64,000 nucleotides of DNA from Trissonchulus latispiculum (Eukaryota; Nematoda; Enoplea; Enoplida; Ironidae): assembly GCA_030248195.1 (NCBI GenBank), contig JASAND010012447.1:1-64000 (forward strand). The letters run 5' to 3'. This document shows positions 33,565 through 46,300 of this stretch, in pieces. The notes beneath the pieces are model-generated. The model did not search any database. It saw only the letters and a program-made list of their open reading frames with translations, and was not told the origin of the DNA. Positions within the stretch are counted from its first letter, which is position 1; the number at the start of each line of letters is the position of its first letter. The position numbers and the translations under genes were made by a program.

Positions 33565-34105
33565 AGGTAGGCTCTTTGCTATCAGCTGCTGCTTGGGTGA
33601 TGCTCCGGTTGCGCGTTGCCAAAGTACGGCTCAGCAGCTAGTGTCCACAAAAGAGAGCTGTCGCACTGTTATATATTATGTACTCTTGATCTTAATACAA
33701 TAATTAGGTATCATTGGCGATAATTCTTTTAGCATGCACACATTGACTACAAGCTTGACTAGATTATACAGTAAGTATTTGATTCAGTGTTTCTTCCTTC
33801 GCTGTTGCCGTCTATTTTTCAGCAAACCGTGGCCCAGATGTTTCGCCCTCTGCGTTGATAATCAGCGATAGAGAACGTCTGAAAAGTGGAATTTAGGCCT
33901 TTTCAAAAATAAGTAGATTAAAGTTAAAATTTACTAACTCGTTTAACTACATTCAAGTTTGACTTTTACTCTTTTAATTATTTCATGAATGGAACTCTGA
34001 TTAACTCTTTCAAAAACAGTCTCAAAGATTACACAGCGCCGTACGCTAATTACTCCAGAGTTACGATTACTAAGAAGAAGTAATCTACAGTAAGTTGCTG
34101 CTAAA

Positions 34106-34320
34106 CTAAGCTGAAGCGAAATTTATTAATAGTCTCCTACCAGCCGCTTCATGGAGCATTCCTTCGTCTGTTGGTATCATGAAATTAGCTGGAGGAAGGC
34201 CCATTTCAGGATGAGGTTGTGGAGGGGGCGGAGGTCCAACGTCGGCATGGGGGAACATTTCGGCACAGTAGAAGCCAAGATGGCCTGGACCCTGATAAAA
34301 CTCTCCTCTTGCCATACCAT
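34106..34320 (-). CDS. LHX1: Lim1 terminal coding exon
   Basis: Acceptor attttag. It reads [20 protein letters not shown], then a Pro-rich run ([16 protein letters not shown]) and ends at [11 protein letters not shown] resembles the SEYYGPG segment in the vertebrate LHX1 tail, which supports joining it to the homeodomain exon; the phase also fits. No obvious poly(A) signal was picked out just below 34106. Confidence 0.78.
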
Positions 34321-37300
34321 CTAAAATAATTATGCTTAGACTAGTGGCTAATCACAGCATTCACAGAGAGCGATTTGAACGAAGCAACCCATTTTGTTGA
34401 TGGACAATTAATTAGGATATGTGGCAATGTTAACAGGTAAAAACTTGAGCATTTTGTGTATTTTTTGATTAATTTAAAAAATTGCCATTTGCCAACATTT
34501 TCGGAAAACTTTTAAAATAATTTGACCAAATATTTGTCTTCCTTCTTAAGGTACAGAGATCGAGAGAGATGCAAGGAGCAGGATACAATATTTTTTAAAC
34601 CCGGAAGTTATCAAACACACTATGATACCATGAAACTTCAGCTAGCTTAGTGATAACTTTCTCCAATACAACAAATACCAATATATTATTATTATTATTA
34701 TTATCACACTTATTGGCAGTGAAAGTACGTAGTATTTTCCGCAGAAATATCACTAGCTACATTTTATCTTCAATGTGGATTATTTATGTAGTTGGGGTGA
34801 TTAAGAGATCTTGTTAAGCAAACGTCGGGTGGCATTATTGGCCCGAAACTGAAATTGAATCTTTAGTTGAATAATAATTACTCTAAACCTCACGTAGTTT
34901 AATCCCAGGTTACGCAACTAGCATGATGTGCTAATGCTTAGGTTAGTCTCAAGGAGAGAAGCGAATGAAGGGATTACGGTAGAAGGATTTAGCACTCAAG
35001 CGTCTAAGCCTGAAAGCTAAGACTGAAATAAAGCCAAATCTCCATATTATGATGGAAGTAGGGATCTTTTGCAGCTGTCTAGAGGCTATTGATCGCTTTA
35101 TATCAAACAAAAATTTATGTCTTTATGATAAGTGGGATAAACAGTGAGTCTCCTCTCTTGGAAAGGAAATGAGCAAGAAATGCCACCCATCAAATCGCCC
35201 CCCTGTGGCTTTTCCCAAACACTGGACACAAAAGTTGGAAATGAAATTTATATGCACGCATAAGGAATCCCTCTCTCTCTCTCAGCTCAGTTTATATATT
35301 TTGTGTAAATATTTCCTCCCTGTGCCGTATTCACAAAAATCCTAATCCTGATATATTCCTTCCAATACCCCTTGATAAAAAAGAAATAGATTTATGGAAA
35401 ATAAACTGTTTTCAGAAAAGCATAGTTCTATAGAAAGTATAGGGTCTATCATTAATAAGAAAAATGCGTCGTAGTTAACGCTCCAGAAAACCCCTGTGTG
35501 GTATGCTAAAGCTTTCAGCAAAATCGGGAACAAGCTTTCTGATCATATTGGGTCCCCCTGGTGATTCTTTTGTATTCGCACACCTATGTCTAAAATTAGC
35601 AAAATTTAACCAATTGAGCTCAATTTGGTATGGGTGTGTGCATTTAACACATTTGTGATCGATCTCTGACAAAAATTTAAAATTTAAAAAATTTAAATTT
35701 TTAAGTTTTTTAAGGGGGGACCAAGGGGAACCAAAAATTTTTTGTCTGCGATTTCGCTGAAAGGTAGCATAAAGGGTTTTTAGGATCGCTGAAAACTAAA
35801 CTAAAAACCTATTTTCGATCTAACTTTTCGTTAGCTTAGTAATAAGCTAAAGATAAGCTTAACTTTTAAGCTTATTTCTATCCAACGAAAAGTTGGATTG
35901 AAAGAGACCCTAAAAGCTCCCATATGCAACTTTTCAGCAAAATCGGAAACAAAACATTTTTTGGTTCCCATTGGTGCCCCTAAAAACTTAAAAATTTACA
36001 TTTTTAAAAATTTTAAAATTTGGTCACAGATCGATCAAAACTGTGTGCACTCATACCAAATTTGAGCTGAATCGGTTACGTTTTGCAAATTTCAGACACA
36101 GGTCAGCGTATACGTTCCCCCTAATACTTAAAAGCTATTAGTCGAAAAATCAAAAGTTAGGCCTAGGGGAAGAAATCCATTTTCCAATCTCTATGAAAGC
36201 GGATATGAGCAGATAAATATAGTTTGACCTTACAATGCTGTTGCATTATCAATTTTACATGAAACTATAGATTAACCACGGTTGAAATTCCGTTGTTGCA
36301 AAGCTGTAAGTTTGGTTTATCGTATCGTTCATTGAGTTTACCTTTAACCAAAATTAGAAAGACTATATAATGTATTATATTATTATTGCATTTTACGTTA
36401 AATATAACGTTTGATGTAGTGCATGTAGTGTAAATTTAATCCAGGTTAACAGTTTTGTCATATTAATCCTTCAAGGAAAGACCGTTTTTTGCGACGAACC
36501 TTGAAAAAGATGTGGATGTAAAAGTGCAGCATCGTCCCGATGCCCACCGTTGGCTCCCCTTCGTCTGGAAGTGGGTCTGAAACCTGTTCCATATCTCAGC
36601 TGTTTCATACGTCTTTCCTTGGATCGTCTATTCTGGAACCAAACCTGAAATTAGAACAACAGAAAATCTCTGAAATGCTAAATCCATGAAATGATGGAAA
36701 ATGACAATTATAGTCCACAAACATTTCCCCAATTTTCGCAGTACAGTCAGGACAAAGAAACACACCTACTGTTGTTGTAATCCCAATTCCAGACCTATGC
36801 TGTTGATGTTGAAGTTATACATTAGGTAGGAGGTTGCTTTCGTGTTATCAAAATTTTTATAAACATTTATTTGATAAGATTTTGAGTTCAAGTATCAAAA
36901 CATATGTATAGGTAGGTATGCATTTTCGTTCCTGTACATTTAGCCATTTCTTGAAGTCATAAAGTTGGCTAATAAACTGTCCGTTAAAGGGACGAAATTA
37001 ACTGGTTCAACGAGCCTTGTTTCACACAGGATTCCACGACTCTATTCTCTTCTTATCCTGTTCAACTCCCAAGGGTCATTTCTAACAATTGATTTTCCTC
37101 AAGCTAAGGCTCTTAAGCTTCAAAATGGAAAACATAATTAACAAAAGGCCTAGCCGTACATAAGCATAGTTGAGGTTCCAGGCTCGGAAATGAGAGTGCG
37201 GGCGAACCCGAGCCGAGACCCCAGAGTCCAAGCTTTGGCTCAGATAATTATCAAAGGGGAACAACGAAACCTGATGCGAAGAAAATTAGCTTTTCTCAGG

Positions 37301-40300
37301 TATTCTCGAATTTGTGTCAAAACAAACCTACCGTAAGATTCAGATCTTGCTGAAATGATTCAAGAAATATCCACCTAATAATTTCTATTTCATAAGTAAT
37401 TAAAATTAACTAATGAATCTTGCCTTGGGTTCATTCACAAATAAAAATTCTAATCAGTAAAATGAACTCTATCCATCTGTCTTCATGCAATTGTCTGTGC
37501 AAAATAGAATCTCAAAAGGAGGTTCGACAAAAATTTCATCAGAAGCAAATTGACGCTATCAGTTGGAATAATATTTTGAAGCTTTAGCTGCTGCAGTAAT
37601 GAATGAACAATGTTTCTAAGTGTTTGTTAATAGGTATGGTGCAAGAAACGTCTTGCCGAAGACCAGAGTTGGCAAATGGGACGAATTCTCCGATCCGATC
37701 CCATCCCATCCCACCAGATTTTCAAATTCACCGTCCCATCCCATCCCATTTGTCCGAACTTGCTTTTTCCAATCCCACATAATCCCACTTGCAGTAATTG
37801 ACCTTACAATAACTGTATAGCATTGAAACTTTAATATTGGCATAACGTCTTAACTCTTAAGGTGGTCGCATCCTTTCGTGGGGTGGAATTTTGAACCGCA
37901 ATAAACTTTTGCAATTTTGCAAGTTGGAAGAATTTGATACATCGTTTTAAAGCTTATAATCAGTAAATATGAGAAAAGCAAAATTTGCAAAAAACCAGCA
38001 AAATTTTTTCACATACTAACTAAATATAGACCATCAAACATTGAGTATCAATTTCTCAAAACTATATATAGAATCGGGGAACATTTCATTTTGTGCCGTG
38101 ATATGAAGGACATGTGGGTCGAGGGATCGTATATGGATTTGGCTTACCAGGTCTTAATACTCCAGAAAATCCGCCAAATGTGCGATGACACGAAATTTTG
38201 CAACTTCGCATTGAGTATTCTCGCAGACAGTGAAGTTCAAGTCAAGTAAAGTCCCTACGCAATACTGCGAATTTTCGTCCTGCCAAAGCTTACGCGAATC
38301 CATGGACCATGGGGTAGTTTTTAGAAATCGATGTTCAAAACAACATAATTGCAGTTTTGTCAAATGGGTGTAATGCGGCCAAATCTCTAGCTTAAAGCAA
38401 CGAACTCCAGCTAAAAGGCAGGCATTACTAAAATGTGCAACTACATTCTATAAATTAAATAGAAAGTAAATCGATGGGACTAGATCGAACTAAATATCAA
38501 AATTTTTCGTAAGATTTGGCAGTAATTTTGACAAAACTGATTTCCTTTGAAATGGCCATTTTTGACCCCCAAATCAGTTTTGGCTTATACTGACTTAAGG
38601 GGGCCCACTTTGGGGTAATTGTTTCGACCATCTCCAATTTAACTCATTTTTACAAATTTTATTGTCTAATTGAAATATTTTAACGAGTTTATAAAATTTA
38701 AGTCGCATACTCGCATCTCCTTCCGTTATTAAGAAAATTAACCTTTTAGCTTTGCCACACCTATGGGGAATTGCGATATGCAATTATATATTCAGTGCCA
38801 TACTGTGAACCCAGTGCAAGATTTGGTATGGCACTACACCTCATCGCGAAAGCAACAGGGGTGTGGCACTAAGGAAAAAATTCACCTCAAATTTGAGGTC
38901 TGCTGTGTCGGAATAGGAAATCGAAAAAGTGTAATTTATATGTAATATTCATATTGCACACAGTTGATGGCTCGAACTTGCGGAGACCTGAAAGAAACAA
39001 CTCAAAATTTGAACTTGAAATGCACGACATATGTGGTTAGTTTGTATGAAAATGAACGAAATCCGTGAGCTAAGAATTTTTCATGATTGACCCCCTTACC
39101 TGCTAGTTTAAGATAGCTCAAAGGTCGTAAAAGCAAAAATGTTCTTTGGTGACCTTTTTTCATTTCTATCAGCCAATCAGGTGTATCGATAACGAACTCA
39201 GAGAATAGTGGCAAAAACCAAAGATCTTTTCACCTAAAAATGCGGGACTGGTCCATACCTGAACGGGAGGTCAAATTTCAGTGACCCTTATGGAAGCAAA
39301 TTTGGGTGCCCCTTGTGAGAGCGATTTTTCTTAGGGGTACTTTTGAAAGCGATTTTTAAGCGATTTTCGCCATTTTTTAACAGAAAACAGCAATTTTTTA
39401 GCTAAAACACGTTTTTCGGACGTTTTTCGGAAAATGTTTTAGCTAAAACACGTTTTTTAGTAATAAACAGTGCTTTTAAGTGAAAAATTCCGGCGAAGCC
39501 GGAAAATTTTTGGAAACTTTAGTCGTAAAACATATATTTTGGGCAATTTTCTTACCCCTTGTGGCCAATTTTCTTACCCCTTGTGGGAGCAATTTCGCGA
39601 CCCCTTGTGGGCGACTTCGCCGAGGGGGGAATTTTCCCCCCCTTTCCCCCCATGTCCACCTGTGGACTGGTCCCAGAATAAAAGAGCACCATATTTGGAA
39701 AGTGTCATCAACTTTCGTCATAAACATTGGAGCCTGTAAGGTTGCATTTACACAAAGCGATGCCAACACCTTAAAAAGCTCCATGCTTTGCTGATCTTTG
39801 TAATCAAATTCAAAACGCCAATCATGAAGTTGAACAGACATTTTTATGCCAAATTTACCAAAATATTGCACTTTTTCAAAATTTGGAAACGGTGCTTGAA
39901 GGCATTGTAAGGCATAATGATCCCACAAAATCCCACTGATCCCACATGGGATGAGTTTTCAATCCCATCCCATCCCATCCCATGGGATCCCATGGGATCC
40001 CATCCCAGATGCTAACACTGCCGAAGACTTTACTGCAGTAATATACATACTTGGATTCCGTAGTACAAGTGAACAACTTATTAACCTTATACAACAAGGT
40101 CGTTTTACATATTCATTGGCTCAAAGTTTCCTTGGCACAAGGGCTATATAAGTCAAAAGATACCGCAGACATATCAAGGAGACGATACGCTTTTGCGGAT
40201 TGGGGAGTGACGTTTGAGAATGTTTTAGGGTGTTCAGCTTTGGTGATTGCGGCTAGAATTTGACAGTTCAAAAACAAAATACCGAGTTATCTGTACTGAT

Positions 40301-43300
40301 GAGGCACATTTTACATTCCGTTTTCTTTGGTTAATACTCTAGTCTAATGTGGTTTCGGCCACGACTAATATATACCAGAGATCACTCCCTACAGTCTAAT
40401 TTCAGAATAATCGCATTTTGAAATATTTACAAATTATTTAATCCTTTAAAGAAGGTAAGGTATTCTGCATTTGATAACGTAAAGGCATTCGGTCAGTACC
40501 GCCACCCAGGTCACATACAGGCTGGCCCAATCACAATTCTCTACAGAAGGTTATGCTACCGAAAGTCGTCCATTCGTTTCGTTTAAGGTGGTGATTCCCT
40601 TTGGTCACATAAAGTTTGCACCATTATTACGCATTCATTAATTGGAGTTATGAAGCCATTATTATATCAAAATGCAGCTTGACAATTTCTCTTTTTAATG
40701 CATACCATGAAACTAATGTTGTCTTCTAAACTGTTTTAACACATTTTAGAAGAAGCATAATCTTCGAGATTTTTGCAGACTCAAGTAAATTTTTCCGCGA
40801 GACATCGGTTATATCATTCGATACTTCCATCAAATAGCTAAGAACGATTTTCTATTTATTGTGAAATCGCTCTTCGTTATAGAGAAATAAGCTGAAATGT
40901 ACGCGTAACCTGTATTTTGCCTACTTTTTGCAAATTTGTCAAGCGATTACTTTAGTTGGAAAGCAGTAATCGGGGCAAATAAAAAAACGACCCTGGGTAT
41001 ATATGTGCAGAACACATCTGTTAAGTAGCAGCCCTCCAGCTTGCATGGTGAATGCTCCACAGTCTTTGAAAAAAATTGGTCGTGTTTTTGCAAAAACTAT
41101 TTTTATGATAGCAGCCTACGGGATAGCTGTTGGAAGACGATCATGCGTCGGATAATTTGCCCCTATAAGATCTTCAGATCGACGCCCTTAGTTTGATTTT
41201 ACGGCTTGCATATTTCAAGAAATGATGGATTATTTGATTTCTGCAAAAATGACAAGTTTTCGACGCCAAAGCAAAAACTCGGCTATATCTCACGGTAAAG
41301 AATAGCTACAACGTTGCTTTAAAAAGCAAAAATATGAAGTTCAACGAGGTCTTTCGAATGAATATACTCATAATTGTATAGCTGCTGCCAAACTTTCAGA
41401 AATTGGGAAAAACCGCCCTGACCGGAAATCGGAAATTAGAAGAAGTATAATTTTCCAGAATTTTTGCAGACTCAAGTAATTTTTTCGCGAGACATCAGTT
41501 ATATCATTCGATACTTCCATCAAATAGCTGGGGACGATTTTTTATTTATTGTGAAATCGCTCATCGTTATAGAGAAATAAGCTGAAATGTGTGTGCAACC
41601 TGTGCTTTGCGTACTTATTCCAAATTTGTCGAGCGATTACTTTTGCTAGAAAGCAGCAATCGGGGCAACTAAAAAATCGTCCCTGGGTATGTTTGTGCAG
41701 AGCACATTTGTTCAGTAGCAGCCCTCCAGCTTGCATGGTGAATGCTCCACAATCTTTGGAAAAAAGTTGGTCGTGTTTTTGCAAAAACTACATTTTTTAT
41801 GATAGCAGCCCACAGGATAGCAGTTGGAAGACGATCACGCGTCGGATAATTTGTCCCTGTGAGACCTTCAGATCGACGCTTTCGTTTGATTTTACGGCTT
41901 GCATAGATGAAGATGGTTTCGGGGTTGTTTTCGGTATCTAGCCTCATTTTATTAGGAATATAATGTACTATTATGTTATGAAGTTATGTTAGTTAGTTAT
42001 GAATGTTTGAATCTATTATATAGTGCCGAAAGATTCAATACTTTTACATCCCTGAGTAGTATTTTAATTCGAGAATTTATTATAAATTCCCATTTTCAAT
42101 ACAGCTTTTTGTTTTTCACATAATTCAGTATTTAATTTTATGCTAGTTTTAATTCATCTTAGTAATATTTTCTATTTATATGTAGTTATTATGAATTGTG
42201 TAACTTTTTAGAATTTAATATTTAATTTAATCAGTATATAATTTAAAACACCACACACAACAGGTGAAATCTTTAGGTTTAGAAATGGCACTTGTACAGG
42301 ACCACCCTCAAAAATGCTATGCTTCCTAGGTAAATATATACTCAAATCTTTTCATAAAAACCTTTCATGCCCAGACTCTGAAAACCTGACCAAATGAGCT
42401 TAAATTTGGTATGGTTATGTGTTCGACGTTTTCGAGCTTTCGTTAGCTCAGTACACGCTAGCTTATACTTATACTGAGCTAACTGAGCTTATACTGAGCT
42501 AACGAAAAGCTGAATCGAAAAATAGACTTCAGATTCGTTTTCGGTGACCCCGAGAACTCCTATATACAACTTTTTAGCAGAATCGAAGGCAAAACATTTT
42601 GTGTTCCCCCTTGGTCCTCCTTTACGAATCGAATAATCGAATTTCGCGAAATTAAAAAATTTTGCGATAGTTGAACTCAGCGTGGCCGAAAACATACCCA
42701 TACCATTTTAAGGTCATTTGGTCAAGTCTTTCGGAATCTGGATATGGGTGGGTTTCCTGAAAAGATCCAAAACTCTACGGGAACACGTCGTAATTCCTTG
42801 CTATAAATCAAATACAATTGTAAATTCAATTTAGTTCTCCTCTTCAAACATTGGAGACTGGACACCTACAATTCTACTTTTCCCTTACTTCTTTACTCCC
42901 ATAAGTCCATAACTACATATTTCTCGTTTCGCCAGCTTCTTACCTGTATCACACGCATGTTGAGTCCAGTTTCCTGAGCCAATTGTTCTCTGATGTGTCG
43001 TGTGGGTTTGGGAGTCGCCGCGAAGGCCGCTTTCAGCGTCTCCAGCTGCTTTGCCTTAATTGTGGTTCTGGGACCTCTTCGCTTCGTGCCTGAGCTCTGT
43101 TGTCCGGAACCAGTGGGTTCGCTATAGTCATCCGGACTGCCGTTTTCTCCGCCACTGGAATTGTGAGCCTCCGAATTTTCCATCTTACATAGGCTGGTTT
43201 CCAAAGATAGATCAGAAACGGATTTCGAATCGTCGAAGCTGGCATTGAGATCCTCATCCAAATCCTCATCGCCACTGGCAATGTCAGAGTGACTGCTGCT

Positions 43301-46300
43301 TGGAACTTGACTGCCTGAAACAAAGGAAATGAATCGACTATAACTGTGAAACTGCTTAATCGACTTTAGATGCTTTCGAATAATTAGGCTTACATCATTC
43401 TGATACTTAACGTAGAATAGTTATTTTTCGCTTTACTGGAAAAGTCTGGAAAAGTCAGCTATTTCCATAAACATTTAGGATCGGTTGTTTTCTGCACGTC
43501 TGGCATATAATAAATAGCATACTAGGAATTGCACAAGATCTGCCTAGGTTCAATAAAAGTTTGTTAAAGCTTTAAAACTTCAATTTCATGCTTAGCGGAT
43601 ACTAGCCCTAATCCTCTATTTAGACCTAATCTACCGAACAGGGCTAAGCAAACGGACCGGCTGGCTTGTTGGCCACTGTCTCTGTTGGATCAGCTTGTTA
43701 AGATCAGAGCCAAGTTAAGAGAAGTCAGTTAGAATGAGAACACTGATTTACTTTTTACTAAACAACCGCACCTTTGCATGTATAATATATGTATTGTGAT
43801 ACAATACATATATTATACATTATTATACCACAATACAATAAGCAGTGACAGTGCGAGCACTAGTGCTGCGAGTGTTAGTTAGGTTAGAAAGTATCATAAT
43901 TATGTGTTTAGAAAATTATAACTCTCGACTAATTCAACCAAATTTCAAATAATTTTAGTATGGTGTAAAGAAATAATAATACAATCAACCACAAGAATTT
44001 GAGCACAAATTGAGAAAGCAAAAAGAAGTTATTAATGTTTTTCGATCAGTTCTCTAGTCAAAATAGACTAGAGAACTGGACTGATGCTAGTAGCGTATTA
44101 GCAAGGCAAGACGAAAGTTTTATGGAACCCGATTAGTCTATTAGTGTTCAAACTTGTGAGAAGCTAGACTCGCAAGTCGAGTACTAGTAGCTACTCGACT
44201 GCGAGGGTTTTATGGTACACTTGAGGCACTAGACTCGACAACTAGCATGGGCCTAGCTGTCGAGTCTAGTACTCGCAAAGTTTTATGGAACCCGATTAGT
44301 CTATTAGTGTTCAAACTTGTGAGAAGCTAGACTCGCAAGTCGAGTACTAGTAGCTACTCGACTGCGAGGGTTTTATGGTACACTTGAGGCACTAGACTCG
44401 ACAACTAGCATGGGCCTAGCTGTCGAGTCTAGTACTCGCAAAGTTTTATGGAACCGGCCCCTGGTTAACACTACGCGTAGAAGAAAACACAGAGTCAATG
44501 CATCTTCAGCAACACACTTCTGCTTACTGCAATTTATGAACATAAATTTTGATGCAACTTTTTTTATTCCTTGCAACCTTTAGTTGAAGTAACCTACGGA
44601 AAATTGAATTTGCAAATCTCAACTAGTTACTTGTTTCTGTTCTGACTACATTCTTGCTTTCAGAAACCTTTAAATTTGTTTGTAACTCAAGAGTTATAAA
44701 ACGCAAGAGTTACAAAAGTGTAACTCAAGACTCAAAAGTTGCAAACCTGAGCTCAGCTTTTGTAGAGTAGCTTTTGATTTGGCAGTAAAGAAGGTACGTA
44801 TGTTTGTGTGTAACAATTTCACAATTAAATCAACCATTGTGCAAGCAAAGAAAGTGTTGTAAAACGGATATTTTATTCATCGGTTGTGGTACAATTTTGA
44901 TTGGCTCAATATGTTGCATTTTTCTGACAAAGATTGAAGAACATGTAATGACTTTTCGCATGATTCGATTTGTGAAATTTTACCGCAACGCATCAGTGAA
45001 GCATTACGTAAGGTTTGCTCTTGCTACTGCTAGAAATCCAAGTGTATTTCCCCTCTAGACAGAAAATATTAAAGTGAAACTATACGTTTCATTTTGCACA
45101 TTTATTATTTCTTCAATCTTTCCCACACTCAATGAAATAATTTATTTTAATATTATTCAGCCAATTTACAAATATTACTCACACAGCTAGGATGAACTGG
45201 GACTAAATGTTTTCTGATGGTTCCCTTAATCACGGTTCCCATGTTTATAGCATTTATTTTGACAATCAATCATTTTGACACCGCATAAAAAATGAAATTG
45301 GAAATGAGCGTATGTAAATGTGTAAAAAACGTTATACTGGCTTGATTTTAATTCCTATCAAATTTTCCATCGGATTTGTAGTAGGATACTGTAGAAAATT
45401 AGCGAAGGATATCAATTCAATAGAGAAATGGCAAACACAAAAATTCAATTTCAGTAATTTTGTTTTTACCTATTAAATGTGAAATTAGGCAACTCTAAGA
45501 AGCAAATGTGAAATTACTGTAGTAATAAACTAATTCTTATGATTTACAAAGAACCCTTGCGGTTCACTAACAGTCACTATAATAGGAAACTGTTTGGCGA
45601 CTGTATACAAAACTTATAATATTAGCTAATAAAAGAGTTTTTATGACCCGGAAGGAATTTCGTGCGCTTAATAGCAAAATAGTGCAGGAAATAAAACAGA
45701 CAAACATTGGCCAATTTGGCCCATTATGCAATTAATTGTACTGTATATTTGGATGCGGACAATGTGCATCTACTCCGTCAAACCTGGGAAGGAACACACC
45801 TCAATAGCCACGTGTGAGGTCGAGGAGTACCGATCACTTTTAAACAGTGCTGTAGCACCAGCAAATATGAGTACAACAAAATAAGTTATTTGCATTCTCA
45901 AAAGTACATAATAGATAAGAGTATGACAGCAGACAGGTTTTTTGCTATCAACTACTGAGCAGCGATCTGCTGGTTAAAGATATACCATCACAGTTGCGCA
46001 CCTGGGGCCGCTTCCATAAAAGTTTGCGAGTACTAGACTCGACAACTAGACTCATGCTATTTGTCGAGTGTAGTGCCTCAAGTGTACCATAAAACCCTCG
46101 CAGTCGAGTAGCTACTAGCACTCGACTTGTGAGTCTAGCTTCTCACAAGTTTGAACACTAGTAGACTAATCGGGTTCCATGAAACTTTCGTCTTGCCTTG
46201 CTAGTCCGCTACTAGCATCCGTCTAGTTCTCTAGTCTATTTTGACTAGAGAAGTGATAATTAAAGTTGATAGCTTTTTCATTTTTTATCAAAATAGACTC

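Larger units (their letters stand above)
31226..33692. mobile_element. Outer palindromic (P) element split by the hAT-like element
   Basis: The left edge acaagagcacatatat and the right edge tatattatgtactcttg are inverted and resemble the ends of the P family (14834, 16519, 23842, 24229). Nearly all of the interior is the hAT-like insertion. The arms are short and diverged. Confidence 0.45.

Noticed and set aside
39476..39928. 150-codon minus-strand frame
   Set aside because: It crosses the family F transposon boundary and its duplication, so it cannot be an ancestral coding unit.
42893..43323. Several other frames over the homeobox exon, including one on the plus strand
   Set aside because: Shadows of the Lim1 exon, which has the splice sites and family similarity.
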